A model generated the notes under the pieces. That model was given only the letters and a program-made list of their open reading frames with translations. It was not told the origin of the DNA and did no database searches. A program made the translations under genes and the position numbers. From the NCBI RefSeq assembly GCF_001050115.1, contig NZ_CP012024.1, positions 1,034,001-1,098,000 of the forward strand: 64,000 bases of DNA, given 5' to 3'. Below are positions 19,419 through 28,223 of the stretch, piece after piece (the stretch's first letter is position 1; each line of letters starts with the position of its first letter). Source of the DNA: Bacillus smithii. Lineage in GTDB: Bacteria; Bacillota; Bacilli; Bacillales; DSM-4216.

Positions 19419-20447
19419 TTACAGTTTTCGGTATTTTTTTAATGCTATCACATTTAATATCATAAACAAAACGGAAAAGCCAAGTAATACATAGGCGTCT
19501 TGGGCAATTTCATTCCAGCCGTTGCCGCGAATCATAATTTCCCGAAGCGCATCCGCTCCGTATGTGAGAGGCATAACAACGCTTAATGAACGAAGCCACT
19601 CTGGCATGGTTTCTAGGTTAAACAACCCGGAAAAGAAAATTTGCGGGACAATGACCAACGGTATAAATTGAAACATTTGCAGTTCATTATTAGCAAAGGC
19701 AGACAGCAACGTTCCCAAAGTTAAAGCGGTCATGGCCAATAAAAATGTAATAAAAAGGACGTATAAGAATGAGCCTTCCATTATCATGTCAAGAATATCA
19801 ATCGCAAACCAAGAGATTAAGCTCGCCTGAAAAGTGGTAAAAATCCCAAATCCGATGACATACCCTACTACGATTTCCCAACGTTTTAAAGGAGTGGCTA
19901 GTATTCGTTCCAATGTTCCTCCTGTGCGCTCGCGAAGGAAAGAAACACCTGCGATTAAGAATACGAAAAAGAATATGAAAAAGCCGATTAACACCGGTCC
20001 GAAATAATCGAATAACGCCATATCTTCTGAACCGTGTAAATAAGACGTTTTTAAATGCATGGATGGTGTTTGAGGAGCTAATTCTTGCATCGCTTTTTGC
20101 ACCGTCAAAAGGACAGCTTTATTCACATTGGGATCGCTTCCTTCTAACGTCATCTTTGGAGCTCCCTTATCCATTTCCATAAAAGCATCCACTTGCTGCG
20201 TTTTTAATTGATGATGAGCGGTCGTTTTTGTCATTTCTTTAACATCCGCATCATGTTTGGCTAACTTCTCAACAACAACTTCAGGAACGTTGGGATCAAC
20301 CGCAATCGTTGGTTTATAATCTTTTCCATTAAACACAAGATTCATTAAAAAAAGGATAAACATGGGAGCCACAATCATGAGCGCAAGTGTACGTTTGTCT
20401 CGGAAAAATTGGCGAATGATACGAATGACGATCGCGCGGACTCTCAT
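19419..20447 (-). CDS. ABC-2 type exporter permease
   Basis: This 342-residue membrane subunit has one helix near the N-terminus (residues ~20-40), a soluble extracytoplasmic domain of about 130 residues, then five further hydrophobic helices. The cytoplasmic motif SFLRERTGGTLERILATPLKRWEI is the conserved coupling region of ABC-2 permeases of the drug-export type; only part is quoted for length: RERTGGTLERILATPL. It overlaps the ATPase gene by 4 bases and is 12 bases ahead of the TetR gene, so the three form one transcript. Substrate unknown; drugs, lipids or other toxic compounds are possible. Confidence 0.92.
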   Translation of the reverse strand: MRVRAIVIRIIRQFFRDKRTLALMIVAPMFILFLMNLVFNGKDYKPTIAVDPNVPEVVVEKLAKHDADVKEMTKTTAHHQLKTQQVDAFMEMDKGAPKMTLEGSDPNVNKAVLLTVQKAMQELAPQTPSMHLKTSYLHGSEDMALFDYFGPVLIGFFIFFFVFLIAGVSFLRERTGGTLERILATPLKRWEIVVGYVIGFGIFTTFQASLISWFAIDILDMIMEGSFLYVLFITFLLAMTALTLGTLLSAFANNELQMFQFIPLVIVPQIFFSGLFNLETMPEWLRSLSVVMPLTYGADALREIMIRGNGWNEIAQDAYVLLGFSVLFMILNVIALKKYRKL

Positions 20448-21172
20448 TGTCGTGCACCTCCAAAATATAAAAATGCTTCTTCAATGGTTCGAGAATTCGT
20501 CCGGTTCTTTAATTCCTCCGGACTGCCTAACGCGATGAGGCGACCGTCGCGAATCATGGCAAGACGTCCACATTTGTCTGCTTCATCCATGACGTGAGTA
20601 GTTACGACAATCGTTGTTCCGTTTTGTCGAATTCGGTCCAGTTCATCCCAAATGGCTTGGCGAAGCAATGGGTCAATTCCGACTGTTGGCTCGTCTAGGA
20701 TTAAAACTTCCGGCTCATGTAATAAAGAAACGGCAAGTGACAAACGCCGCTTCATCCCACCGGAAAATTGGCTGACGCTCTTTTTTAAATGATCTGTTAA
20801 ATTCACCAGCTGCATGACTTCGTTGATACGCTGCTTTTGCTTTTTCCCTTTTAATCCATAAATAGAAGCGAAAAACTGTAAATTTTCAAGGGCTGTTAAT
20901 TCATTGTATAAGGCATCAGACTGTGCCATAAAACCAATTTGTTTCATGACATGAAGGTTTGGCATTTTTGTATTCAACACATCGATCGTTCCTTCGGTAG
21001 GTTCATCGATTCCAGCGATCATTTTGACAATTGTCGTTTTTCCAGCCCCAGAAGGTCCAAGCATTCCAAAAATTTCCCCTCTGAAAACTTCTAATGATAC
21101 ATCTTCAATGACTTTCTTTTTCCCAAAACGTTTAGACACGTGTTCCAAAGAAATACACGGTTTTTCGGGCAT
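20444..21172 (-). CDS. ABC exporter ATPase
   Basis: This is the nucleotide-binding subunit of the ABC-2 exporter. It shows Walker A GPSGAGKTT, Q-loop MAQSDALYNEL, signature FSGGMKRRLSLA, Walker B VLILDEPTVGID and the switch TTHVMDEAD. The start is set at ATG 21170-21172, which has an AAGGAAGGAG site; the open frame runs further upstream but that extension overlaps an operator and the -10 region. The protein is then 242 residues. It is the first gene of the ATPase-permease-TetR operon. Confidence 0.93.
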   Translation of the reverse strand: MPEKPCISLEHVSKRFGKKKVIEDVSLEVFRGEIFGMLGPSGAGKTTIVKMIAGIDEPTEGTIDVLNTKMPNLHVMKQIGFMAQSDALYNELTALENLQFFASIYGLKGKKQKQRINEVMQLVNLTDHLKKSVSQFSGGMKRRLSLAVSLLHEPEVLILDEPTVGIDPLLRQAIWDELDRIRQNGTTIVVTTHVMDEADKCGRLAMIRDGRLIALGSPEELKNRTNSRTIEEAFLYFGGARQ

Positions 21173-21190
21173 AGAGTCTCCTTCCTTTCT

Positions 21191-21253
21191 TGAGTGATTA
21201 CTCACTTTTATACTAAACGGAAAAAAGGATTTTGTAAAGTGAGTAATCACTCA
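21191..21253 (-). promoter_or_regulatory. Promoter with twin TetR operators
   Basis: Two 14-bp palindromes, TGAGTGATTACTCA (21191-21204) and TGAGTAATCACTCA (21240-21253), flank a good minus-strand promoter: -35 TTTACA at 21233-21238 and -10 TAGTAT at 21210-21215 with 17 bases between. The palindrome centres are 49 bp apart. This is the expected layout for autoregulation by the TetR encoded at the end of the operon. Confidence 0.8.
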
Positions 21254-21328
21254 TTATTAATGACCATTCACTGTTGGCAGTATCTTTTCCTTTTTTGATA
21301 TGGTTTAGAAGGGGAAAACGTTAATAGT

Positions 21329-21664
21329 ATGAATTTGGAAAATTATATTTATTCTGTTCATAAGACAGGTGAGCAGCTGCTTCAAAACGATAGGAAAATA
21401 GGAGTGGTAGAAATAGAACGTTATATGCTTCATAAAAGTATTCGATCCACGGAATCGAAATCGTATCTCTTCGTTGAAAGAAATTCATTTTTTAATGATC
21501 ATATCTTTTATGTAAGTGGAACCGATCTTATAGATGTACCATACCTTTTTATGAAATTTTTCACATTTTTTCATTTTTATCTTGCAAATCGGAATCATTA
21601 CGTTTTAAAATGTGCTAGTAAGGATCAATTATCTATTGGTGGAATAAACAGGTTAGTCCAATGA
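21329..21664 (+). CDS. Hypothetical protein of 111 residues
   Basis: An open frame from ATG 21329 with a weak GGGG-type site 13 bases upstream. The predicted protein is rich in aromatic residues and has no motif I know. The following 300 bases (21665-21957) show several coding-like fragments in changing frames, for example IHKHLLGDTVILGMVAG, so the region may be a set of degraded genes and this frame may be part of that decay. Confidence 0.3.
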   Translation: MNLENYIYSVHKTGEQLLQNDRKIGVVEIERYMLHKSIRSTESKSYLFVERNSFFNDHIFYVSGTDLIDVPYLFMKFFTFFHFYLANRNHYVLKCASKDQLSIGGINRLVQ

Positions 21665-21957
21665 AAACATTCCAAAGATAGAAGTATCGTTTGGAAAAAA
21701 TAAGTGCCCAAATACATAAACATTTACTTGGCGATACTGTGATTTTGGGAATGGTTGCTGGATAAAAAGAGGGGGGAGTCTCAAATAGATAAAATTCATT
21801 CATACAGCTAAAGGCAACAGAAAGCCGCATTTACTTAGATAAGGAACGATCGGATCGAAGAGATGTTTCTTTTAAAATTTTTGATTAGCAGGGGAATTTG
21901 GCAGAGCCGGAGGCAAAACCGTATTTTCAGCAAACTGGGGGTATCGTGACAATCATT

Positions 21958-21979
21958 AAATCGTAATGATTTCGATTAT
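21958..21979. promoter_or_regulatory. Zur box upstream of the yciC remnant-rpmG-folE2-yciC cluster
   Basis: AAATCGTAATGATTTCGATT differs at one position from the Bacillus Zur consensus AATCGTAATNATTACGATT. It lies about 265 bp upstream of rpmG and just ahead of the remnant of an earlier yciC copy, so it probably controlled the whole cluster. Confidence 0.8.
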
Positions 21980-22038
21980 CAAAAAGAGTATTTCTACGTA
22001 GTGGATGGGACAATTATGGAGAAAGTATTCAAATAAGT

Positions 22039-22209
22039 TGGGGTGAAACATAAGGTGATCGAATGACGGGATTGGTCATGATTGGTATTCATATGAACCA
22101 ATTAGCCATTGAACAATCGTTGGATCAGTGTTTGCTAACGGAAGAAGAGAGTCAACAAGATTGGTCTTTATTTAAGGATCCAATTCCACCATTTTTAGCA
22201 TCTTATTAA
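22039..22209 (+). pseudogene. C-terminal fragment of a yciC-type COG0523 GTPase
   Basis: The frame ending TAA 22207-22209 reads GDRMTGLVMIGIHMNQLAIE and then LDQCLLTEEESQQDWSLFKD, which is the end of the CobW C-terminal domain of a YciC-like zinc chaperone. A stop codon precedes GDR. The GTPase domain is absent. A complete paralogue lies at 23581, so this is a decayed second copy, still sitting behind a Zur box. Confidence 0.82.
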
Positions 22210-22224
22210 CCTAAAGGAGAGAAA

Positions 22225-22374
22225 ATGAGAGTCAAAATTACATTAGCTTGCACAGAAACTGGAGATCGAAATTATATTACTACGAAAAATAAACGTACAC
22301 ATCCAGAGCGTTTAGAATTAAGAAAGTATTCACCGCGTTTAAAAAGATATACATTGCATCGGGAAACGAAATAA
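22225..22374 (+). CDS. rpmG: Ribosomal protein L33, zinc-free (C-minus) paralogue
   Basis: This 49-residue protein is ribosomal protein L33. Zinc-binding L33 has two CxxC pairs; here the sites read ACTETGD and KYSPRL, so three of four cysteines are missing and no zinc can be held. Such C-minus copies replace the zinc form in starving cells and release zinc for reuse. AAAGGAG stands 6 bases before ATG 22225. The Zur box at 21958 and neighbours folE2 and yciC agree with this role. It was too short for a simple length filter but is clear by sequence. Confidence 0.93.
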   Translation: MRVKITLACTETGDRNYITTKNKRTHPERLELRKYSPRLKRYTLHRETK

Positions 22375-22500
22375 CGTCAAACTCAGTTTTTCAAGAAATG
22401 AACGTAGTATCGATTCTCTTATCGCTAGGATGTTTCTTTATGTGGGAATTATATGAAAAGACGACATCGCTTTACCATCATCGCAAGACAGGGTGAAAAC

Positions 22501-23393
22501 ATGAATTTTCAACTTCCGCCAAAAAAAGAAAGGCATAGATTGTTTGGATCTGTCTCACCGGGTACAAAAATAAAACCAACTCAAAAACACGAGATGGTAG
22601 ATATACAAAGTCAAAAGAATCATTTCTTAATTTCTATCGATCAAGTTGGTATCAGCAACGTAAAACTGCCTGTTAACGTAAATAGTCTACTGTCTCCGAA
22701 ACAACAAACGACCATAGCGACGTTTTCTTTAACTTCCAGTCTACCGCATAACCAGAAAGGGAACAACATGAGTCGGTTTATGGAACAGTTAGAACAATAC
22801 AGGCATAAAGGATTTACGTTGAATTTTTCTACTTTACATGATTTTGCACGAGAGTTGTCACAACGAATAGAGCAAAAAGATACGAAAATAGAAGTGAGTT
22901 TCCCGTGGTTTTATGAACGTACAGGACCTTCTTCGGAGTGAACAGGTCTTAACCATGCCCATGCAAAAATGGTGACTCAATACCATCAGCAATCGGGCTT
23001 TACAAATGAAGCGGCATTAACTTGCGGAATTACAACGTTATGCCCTTGTTCAAAAGAAATAAGTGAGTACGGGGCCCATAATCAGCGGGGATATGTGGCC
23101 ATGAGGTTCAACTTTCACCTCGTTATCAAGATGAAACGGACTGGAAGAAAGTTTTATTACATGCAGCAGCATCTAATGCGAGTGCATGTATTCATCCTGT
23201 ATTGAAGAGAACAGATGAAAAGATAGTAACCGAACAAGTTTATGAAAATCCGCGTTTTGTAGAAGATATGGTACGTCTTGTGGCGGCAGATCTTTACGAA
23301 ATAGAGTGGATGGAATCGTTTACAATCGAATGCAGAAATGAGGAATCTATTCATCTGCATGATGCTATAGCTTCCATTACCGTTCAAAAATAA
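22501..23393 (+). pseudogene. folE2: GTP cyclohydrolase FolE2 (type IB), broken by a stop codon and a frameshift
   Basis: Three frames together give a FolE2 of about 297 residues, the alternative GTP cyclohydrolase that starts folate and queuosine synthesis and works without zinc. Landmarks: RLFGSVSPGTKIKP, FSLTSSLPHNQKGNNMSRF, SFPWFYERTGP, the active-site [18 protein letters not shown] and the end ECRNEESIHLHDAI. Lesions are an in-frame TGA at 22939-22941 right after RTGPSSE, and a frameshift at about 23110-23125 before [12 protein letters not shown]. The ATG at 22501 begins the family-like start. With both lesions the cell cannot make this enzyme and must rely on a zinc-dependent FolE elsewhere. 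Confidence 0.92.
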
Positions 23394-23580
23394 TGATAAA
23401 CGGATTAATGGTTTAGAAAAAATCCCGCGTTTTCATTTATAAATTAAAACGGCAACAATGGTAATCTCCTTATCAATAAACAGTTCTTGCGACGAAATGT
23501 AAAATAAAGTATTCGTTTCTTTGAATTTATTGGTCGAAAAGAACGCTTCAAATCATTTTCAATGTTCAGGAGGAATGATG

Positions 23581-24783
23581 ATGAATAAAAAGAAAATACC
23601 GGTTACAGTATTGAGCGGGTATTTAGGTTCTGGCAAAACCACGATACTCAATCATATTTTGAACAATAGGGATGGCTTAAGAGTTGCCGTAATAGTAAAT
23701 GATATGAGCGAAATTAATGTAGATGCAGATCTGGTAAAGCAGGGTGGAGGGTTGTCTCGAACGGATGAGAAGCTTGTTGAAATGTCTAATGGCTGTATTT
23801 GTTGTACACTTCGAGAAGATCTATTAATAGAGGTTGAGAGAATCGCTAACGAAGGAAACATCGACTATATTCTCATCGAGTCTACCGGGATTAGTGAGCC
23901 TGTACCAGTTGCCCAAACTTTCTCTTATATTGATGAAGAAATGGGAATTGATTTAACTAAATTTTGCCGATTAGATACTATGGTAACAGTAGTAGACGCT
24001 TATCGTTTTTGGCACGATTTTCAATCAGGCGACAGTTTACTGGATCGCAAGGAAGCGGTAGGAGAAAACGATACGAGAGAAATCGCAGACTTACTGATTG
24101 ATCAAATTGAATTTTGTGATGTTCTGATCATCAATAAATGTGATCTTGTGACGAAAGAGGATTTGGACATACTTGAAAATGTACTGAAAACTCTCCAACC
24201 GGATGCTAAAATCATCCGTACGATCAATGGAGTAATCAGACCAAATGAGATATTAAATACGGGTCTATTTGACTTTGAAAAAGCAAGTTCTTCCGCTGGT
24301 TGGATAAAAGAATTAACAAGTGGACATCAAAATCACACACCGGAAACAGAGGAATATGGCATTTCTTCTTTTGTATATGCAAGGCGTCTTCCTTTCCACT
24401 CAGAACGATTTAACAATTGGATACACTCTATGCCCAAAAATATCGTGAGAGAGAAAGGGATTGCCTGGTGTGCAACTCGAAATGATTTGGCATTGCTGCT
24501 GTCGCAGGCGGGTCCTTCTGTATCCATAGAACCTATTTCTTATTGGGTAGCCTCCCTGCCTAAGCGGGAACAAGAACAGATTTTTAGAGAAGAGCCTCAA
24601 CTATTAGATGATTGGGATACTCAGTTTGGAGATAGACATACGAAACTTGTTTTCATAGGTAGAGATTTAAACCCACCTGAATTGATAGAAGATTTAGATA
24701 AATGCCTTCTAACTCCTGATGAGTTTGATCGTGATCGGAAATTATTGGAAGATCCATTTCATTGGAATTTGCAGCAGCGATAA
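23581..24783 (+). CDS. yciC: Zur-regulon GTPase/zinc chaperone YciC (ZagA-like, COG0523)
   Basis: The 400-residue protein is a P-loop metallochaperone thought to deliver zinc to client enzymes during zinc shortage; in B. subtilis YciC (ZagA) supports FolE. Motifs: Walker A GYLGSGKTT at residues 13-21, the metal-binding CICC at 72-75 in NGCICCTLRED, NKCDLV for guanine specificity, and a CobW C-terminal domain ending near KCLLTPDEFDRD. An AGGAGG site at 23568-23573 precedes three in-frame ATGs (23575, 23578, 23581); the last has the best spacing. It follows the broken folE2 by ~190 bases. Its supposed client enzyme pathway is therefore partly missing here. Confidence 0.94.
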   Translation: MNKKKIPVTVLSGYLGSGKTTILNHILNNRDGLRVAVIVNDMSEINVDADLVKQGGGLSRTDEKLVEMSNGCICCTLREDLLIEVERIANEGNIDYILIESTGISEPVPVAQTFSYIDEEMGIDLTKFCRLDTMVTVVDAYRFWHDFQSGDSLLDRKEAVGENDTREIADLLIDQIEFCDVLIINKCDLVTKEDLDILENVLKTLQPDAKIIRTINGVIRPNEILNTGLFDFEKASSSAGWIKELTSGHQNHTPETEEYGISSFVYARRLPFHSERFNNWIHSMPKNIVREKGIAWCATRNDLALLLSQAGPSVSIEPISYWVASLPKREQEQIFREEPQLLDDWDTQFGDRHTKLVFIGRDLNPPELIEDLDKCLLTPDEFDRDRKLLEDPFHWNLQQR

Positions 24784-24885
24784 AAAGAATGTGTTTTTTT
24801 GCCAAATAGACAGTTTATAGAATTTTATGAGCAATGATCGGTTCACTCTTTCTTATATTCATATAATACATAGAAAGGAGAAGTT

Positions 24886-25035
24886 ATGCTGTTAAGAAAA
24901 TTTGTTTCTTATGAAAGATTCATGGAAGAATCTAAAAACAATATAAGGAAAGAGAATTAGAACAATTAGAAAAGAATAGGGACAAATTTAGAAAAACGCT
25001 TTCTTGCAAGACGAATAAATGAGAAGAAGTTTTAG
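24886..25035 (+). pseudogene. Possible degraded Fur-regulated small basic protein (FbpB-like)
   Basis: AAAGGAG precedes ATG 24886, and the frame reads LLRKFVSYERFMEESKNNI before stopping at 24958-24960. Continuing in another frame gives LEKRFLARRINEKKF. The combined small, basic, coiled sequence resembles Fur-regulated basic proteins such as FbpB, which act with a small RNA in iron sparing. The match is by general character only, and no Fur box is evident in front. Confidence 0.3.
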
Positions 25036-25067
25036 TCCTACAAATGCATCCATATGACGGACAGATC

Positions 25068-25118
25068 AGCATGCAGACAAAGCGAAGCACTTAAAGCTTT
25101 GTCTACATGCTTTTTTTA
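25068..25118 (+). terminator. Rho-independent terminator
   Basis: AGCATGCAGACAAAGC pairs with GCTTTGTCTACATGCT and is followed by seven T. It closes the yciC region transcript. Confidence 0.88.
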
Positions 25119-25409
25119 TTGTAAAAAACAAGGATAAGCCAATAACATGGGATTATATATATTTTTTTGTTTGAAATAATATGGTCATAAAGCAAATGAG
25201 AAACTTTACGCTAAGGGGAATGGATATCTTGATGTCCATCCTAAATCTAAAACGTGAATCTTCCATTCCCCAAATGTTATACAGCCTCAGCACCTCAAAC
25301 ACTAGTGAGCGTCATCATAATATCGCTTAAAAAACGGAATATTCCTAATTATCTGTCTGCAAATGAGACAATGCCGATCTGCTGGTATTATGAAAACTAG
25401 ATACTTCCT
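25119..25409. other. Intergenic region
   Basis: This AT-rich gap separates the zinc cluster terminator from the end of a convergent MFS gene. No gene, hairpin or operator is evident. Confidence 0.4.
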
Positions 25410-26825
25410 TTAAAAAGCTTTCCCTTCACTTAGTGGTAAGATTGTGTTTTCAACTGCTTCCTTTTCGATATCTCTTCCGATAGGTTCCCATTTTATTAAA
25501 ACGGTTGCGATCAATCCAATCGTGGGGATAATTGTCAAGAAAAGGATGGTAGTTTGAAAACCTACCAAAGACAGGACGACAGGAAATATAAAAAAGCCTA
25601 ATATACTTCCGACACGGGTTGTACCTTGTCCCCAGCCCGTTCCTAAACCACGCAATTCCGTAGGATAGGAAAGAGTCGCCATCGCCATTCCTTGTGAACC
25701 TGGACCAAAAGAGTGACCAAATATAAATAAAGCGAGAAAAATTGTAGGTAATATGACAGAGAATTGATTACCCGTTATACCTAAGGTCAATAAACTGCCC
25801 GCAGCGATAACGTAACCTATAATCGCAAGTCTTCGAATTCCTAATTTTTCTGTAAGGTATGATTGAGTAAATCCCCCTATGACCCCAAATATATTAAAAA
25901 ATATCGTCCCAATAATGGCGTAAATCAAATCTTTTCCAAAAATCATAGAAGAAATGGTAGGGATATAAAAACCAACAGCGAAATATTCCATGCTTTGTGT
26001 GCAAGTTATTACAGAGGCTAATAATGTACGTATTTTATATTTTCCATGGAAAATCGCTTTATACGATAGTTTTTTTGCAGGAATTTCAAGGTTTTGGTCC
26101 TTATTGGGAACAATCACAGCTTTTATTTTATAAGTATTCTCCAAAACATTTGCTGCATCCTTTAGAGGCAAGTGATAGGCTGCCCACATCGGACTTTCAT
26201 TCATGAACAGATATCTTGTGATCAAGACGATAAGAGCGGCTACTGCTCCAAAACCAACCGACCATCTCCAAAGGTCTTCTTGTTGTTCAAAAAAATAAAA
26301 AGGGAAAACAACGAAGCCTGTAACGGTGGCGGCTAAGTACCATAACGGGCACCACAAGTTTACATACTGTCCTTTCTTCTTCAAATTGCTATACTCAGCA
26401 ATAAAGCTTAAAGCAACTGGCACATCTAACCCGACGCCTATCCCCATCAAAAAACGGAAGATGGCGAGCCAGAATAAATTAGGGGAAAGTGCTGCTCCTA
26501 AAGCAGAAAATACCATAAAAAACAAGTCTATAAGAAACATCTTATTTCTTCCAAACTTATCTGTATAATATCCTCCGAGTGTAGCGCCTAACAAAGCACC
26601 TAAAGCCATGATCGCCGTAAGACTCCCCAGTTCCGTGGGGGAGAGATGAAATTGCTCTTTTAATTGATCTGTTCCAATGCCCAGACTAGTGAAATCATAG
26701 GCATCTACAAAAATCCCTCCTAATGCGACTAAAATAATTTTCTTTCCTTTTGGGGTGACGGGATTGGAATTGACAAAGTCAATAATATCCTGTCTGGAAT
26801 GAATCTTGTATTCCCGAATACTCAT
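25410..26825 (-). CDS. MFS transporter, sugar/organic-acid porter type
   Basis: The protein has about 471 residues and 12 membrane segments. The MFS signature between helices 2 and 3 is GGYYTDKFGRNKMF, and GIGVGLDVPVALSFIAEY in helix 4 places it near the sugar porter, aromatic acid and niacin transporter subfamilies. VDAYDFTSLGIG in helix 1 carries the conserved aspartate of acid:proton symporters. The ATG at 26823-26825 has an AAAGGAG site 7 bases upstream and is preferred to the TTG six codons earlier. No neighbouring catabolic genes suggest a substrate. Confidence 0.88.
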   Translation of the reverse strand: MSIREYKIHSRQDIIDFVNSNPVTPKGKKIILVALGGIFVDAYDFTSLGIGTDQLKEQFHLSPTELGSLTAIMALGALLGATLGGYYTDKFGRNKMFLIDLFFMVFSALGAALSPNLFWLAIFRFLMGIGVGLDVPVALSFIAEYSNLKKKGQYVNLWCPLWYLAATVTGFVVFPFYFFEQQEDLWRWSVGFGAVAALIVLITRYLFMNESPMWAAYHLPLKDAANVLENTYKIKAVIVPNKDQNLEIPAKKLSYKAIFHGKYKIRTLLASVITCTQSMEYFAVGFYIPTISSMIFGKDLIYAIIGTIFFNIFGVIGGFTQSYLTEKLGIRRLAIIGYVIAAGSLLTLGITGNQFSVILPTIFLALFIFGHSFGPGSQGMAMATLSYPTELRGLGTGWGQGTTRVGSILGFFIFPVVLSLVGFQTTILFLTIIPTIGLIATVLIKWEPIGRDIEKEAVENTILPLSEGKAF

Positions 26826-27101
26826 CTCCTTACTCCTTTCCAATAAAGTTTGAGATTTATTTTAAACGCATTATTCCTATAAATCAAGTTGGTTTTTAAT
26901 ATAGAATGGAAAAAATGAAAATAAAACTTTAAGGTATTGACTTTTAAATGGCCTGTTGCTAATATTTAGAAAAATAAATCAATTAATTCCGATAAGAATA
27001 GTATTGATTATAGTATTCCAGCATAACATCTGAGTTCCTTTTTACAAGGCGTATTTGAATCTCTTTAGCTTATTAATCACTACATTAGGGAGGAAATCTA
27101 T

Positions 27102-27431
27102 ATGCCAAATAACAATCTAATCTATTGGGAGCCACCCGTTCGAAAAGAAAAGAAAAACTCCCTAAGGGAGAACAAGTATTTAAATATGCCGGATTTGAGT
27201 TTTTTTCATTGGTGCCATCAACAATACGGCATCAATAGAGGGGTCTATAACACCATTGATCACTGGTTTTATGAACATGGGTTGGAAGAGATTATTTCTC
27301 GACGAATCTATATATTAGCTTTTCTTAAATTTGTCAGGGAGACAGAAAATGGATCCGGGCAGCATAAATTTATCCGTTTTGGAAATGGGGGACTTACAAA
27401 AAAATTGATTGAATTTTTTCATACTAAATAA
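27102..27431 (+). CDS. Hypothetical protein of 109 residues
   Basis: A good GGGAGGAAATC site precedes ATG 27102, so this frame is probably translated or was recently. The centre is rich in aromatic residues (FFHWCHQQYGINRGVYNTI) and looks like a folded domain rather than noise. I do not recognise the family. It overlaps the start of a degenerate frame that follows, so it may itself be the N-terminal part of a broken longer gene. Confidence 0.5.
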   Translation: MPNNNLIYWEPPVRKEKKNSLRENKYLNMPDLSFFHWCHQQYGINRGVYNTIDHWFYEHGLEEIISRRIYILAFLKFVRETENGSGQHKFIRFGNGGLTKKLIEFFHTK

Positions 27432-27809
27432 TTCAAGCGAGATATCAAGACACAACTGGCATTTTCTAAAAGAAATCACTGGCCGATTTCAAGCCATAAA
27501 CAGAAAAGAATCCTTATTATTTTCATTTTTTCTATTGATAGGTGACTGGACAACCAGAACCTCCTATAATTTGCCGCAAGGATCAGAATGGCAACATAGG
27601 GGGTTTTCTTTTTTAAAAAGTGAAAACGTAGATGTCTTTCGTTTACGGAAATTTCAATTATTTTCTTCCTGCGGAAGTGTGGAAGCCGCTATACGACCCA
27701 TTTTCAAACTCCCTATAGCAAACGATCGTTAGAAGATTCTATTATCTCAATTGAATTTGCGAAAGAACGCCCGCAAGACTTTGGTTATTCGACAACGGTT
27801 TATTCTTAA
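27432..27809 (+). pseudogene. Unidentified gene in decay
   Basis: Coding-like sequence continues through three frames: FLLIGDWTTRTSYNLPQGSE in one, then NYFLPAEVWKPLYDP in a second, then TPYSKRSLEDSIISIEFAKE ending FGYSTTVYS at TAA 27807-27809. Shifts fall at about 27655 and 27705, near runs of T. The pieces read as one protein but I cannot name it. It may belong with the preceding 109-residue frame. Confidence 0.45.
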
Positions 27810-27893
27810 GAGAGAATGTTTTCACTTTTATTACGTTAAAGGCGAGTTAATTAATAAGAATAATAGAATTTATAATGAATGAGGAGGAACCTT

Positions 27894-28088
27894 ATGTCTA
27901 CTTATAACGATTCAAAGCTAAACGAAATTCTTGCAGCAATTAATAATTTAGATTATGGATCCATATTAATTACGATACATGAAGGAGAGATTACCCAATT
28001 GGATATTACGGAGAAAAAGAGATTTCCTCTTACAAAAAATCGAGTCACTGATATTCAAAAATCAGCCTCTAAAAGATCATTCCGGTAA
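27894..28088 (+). CDS. yezD: YezD family small protein (DUF2292)
   Basis: The 64-residue protein has the compact DUF2292 core INNLDYGSILITIHEGEITQ followed by LDITEKKRF, as in B. subtilis YezD. The family is common near sulfur-assimilation genes, but its function is not established. GAGGAGG stands 7 bases before ATG 27894. The basic tail SASKRSF extends beyond the usual end near KKRF, which is a minor difference. Confidence 0.85.
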   Translation: MSTYNDSKLNEILAAINNLDYGSILITIHEGEITQLDITEKKRFPLTKNRVTDIQKSASKRSFR

Positions 28089-28223
28089 AAATTTTTTATC
28101 GAACCTTAAGCCTTTTAAGCACGGATAGGCCGACTGAAAGAATAGACAGTTTATAACGGCTTTAGAACGAAACAGAAACGAAGATTCGTAATCATCATTT
28201 AAATTTGAAAAGGGGTATATTAA

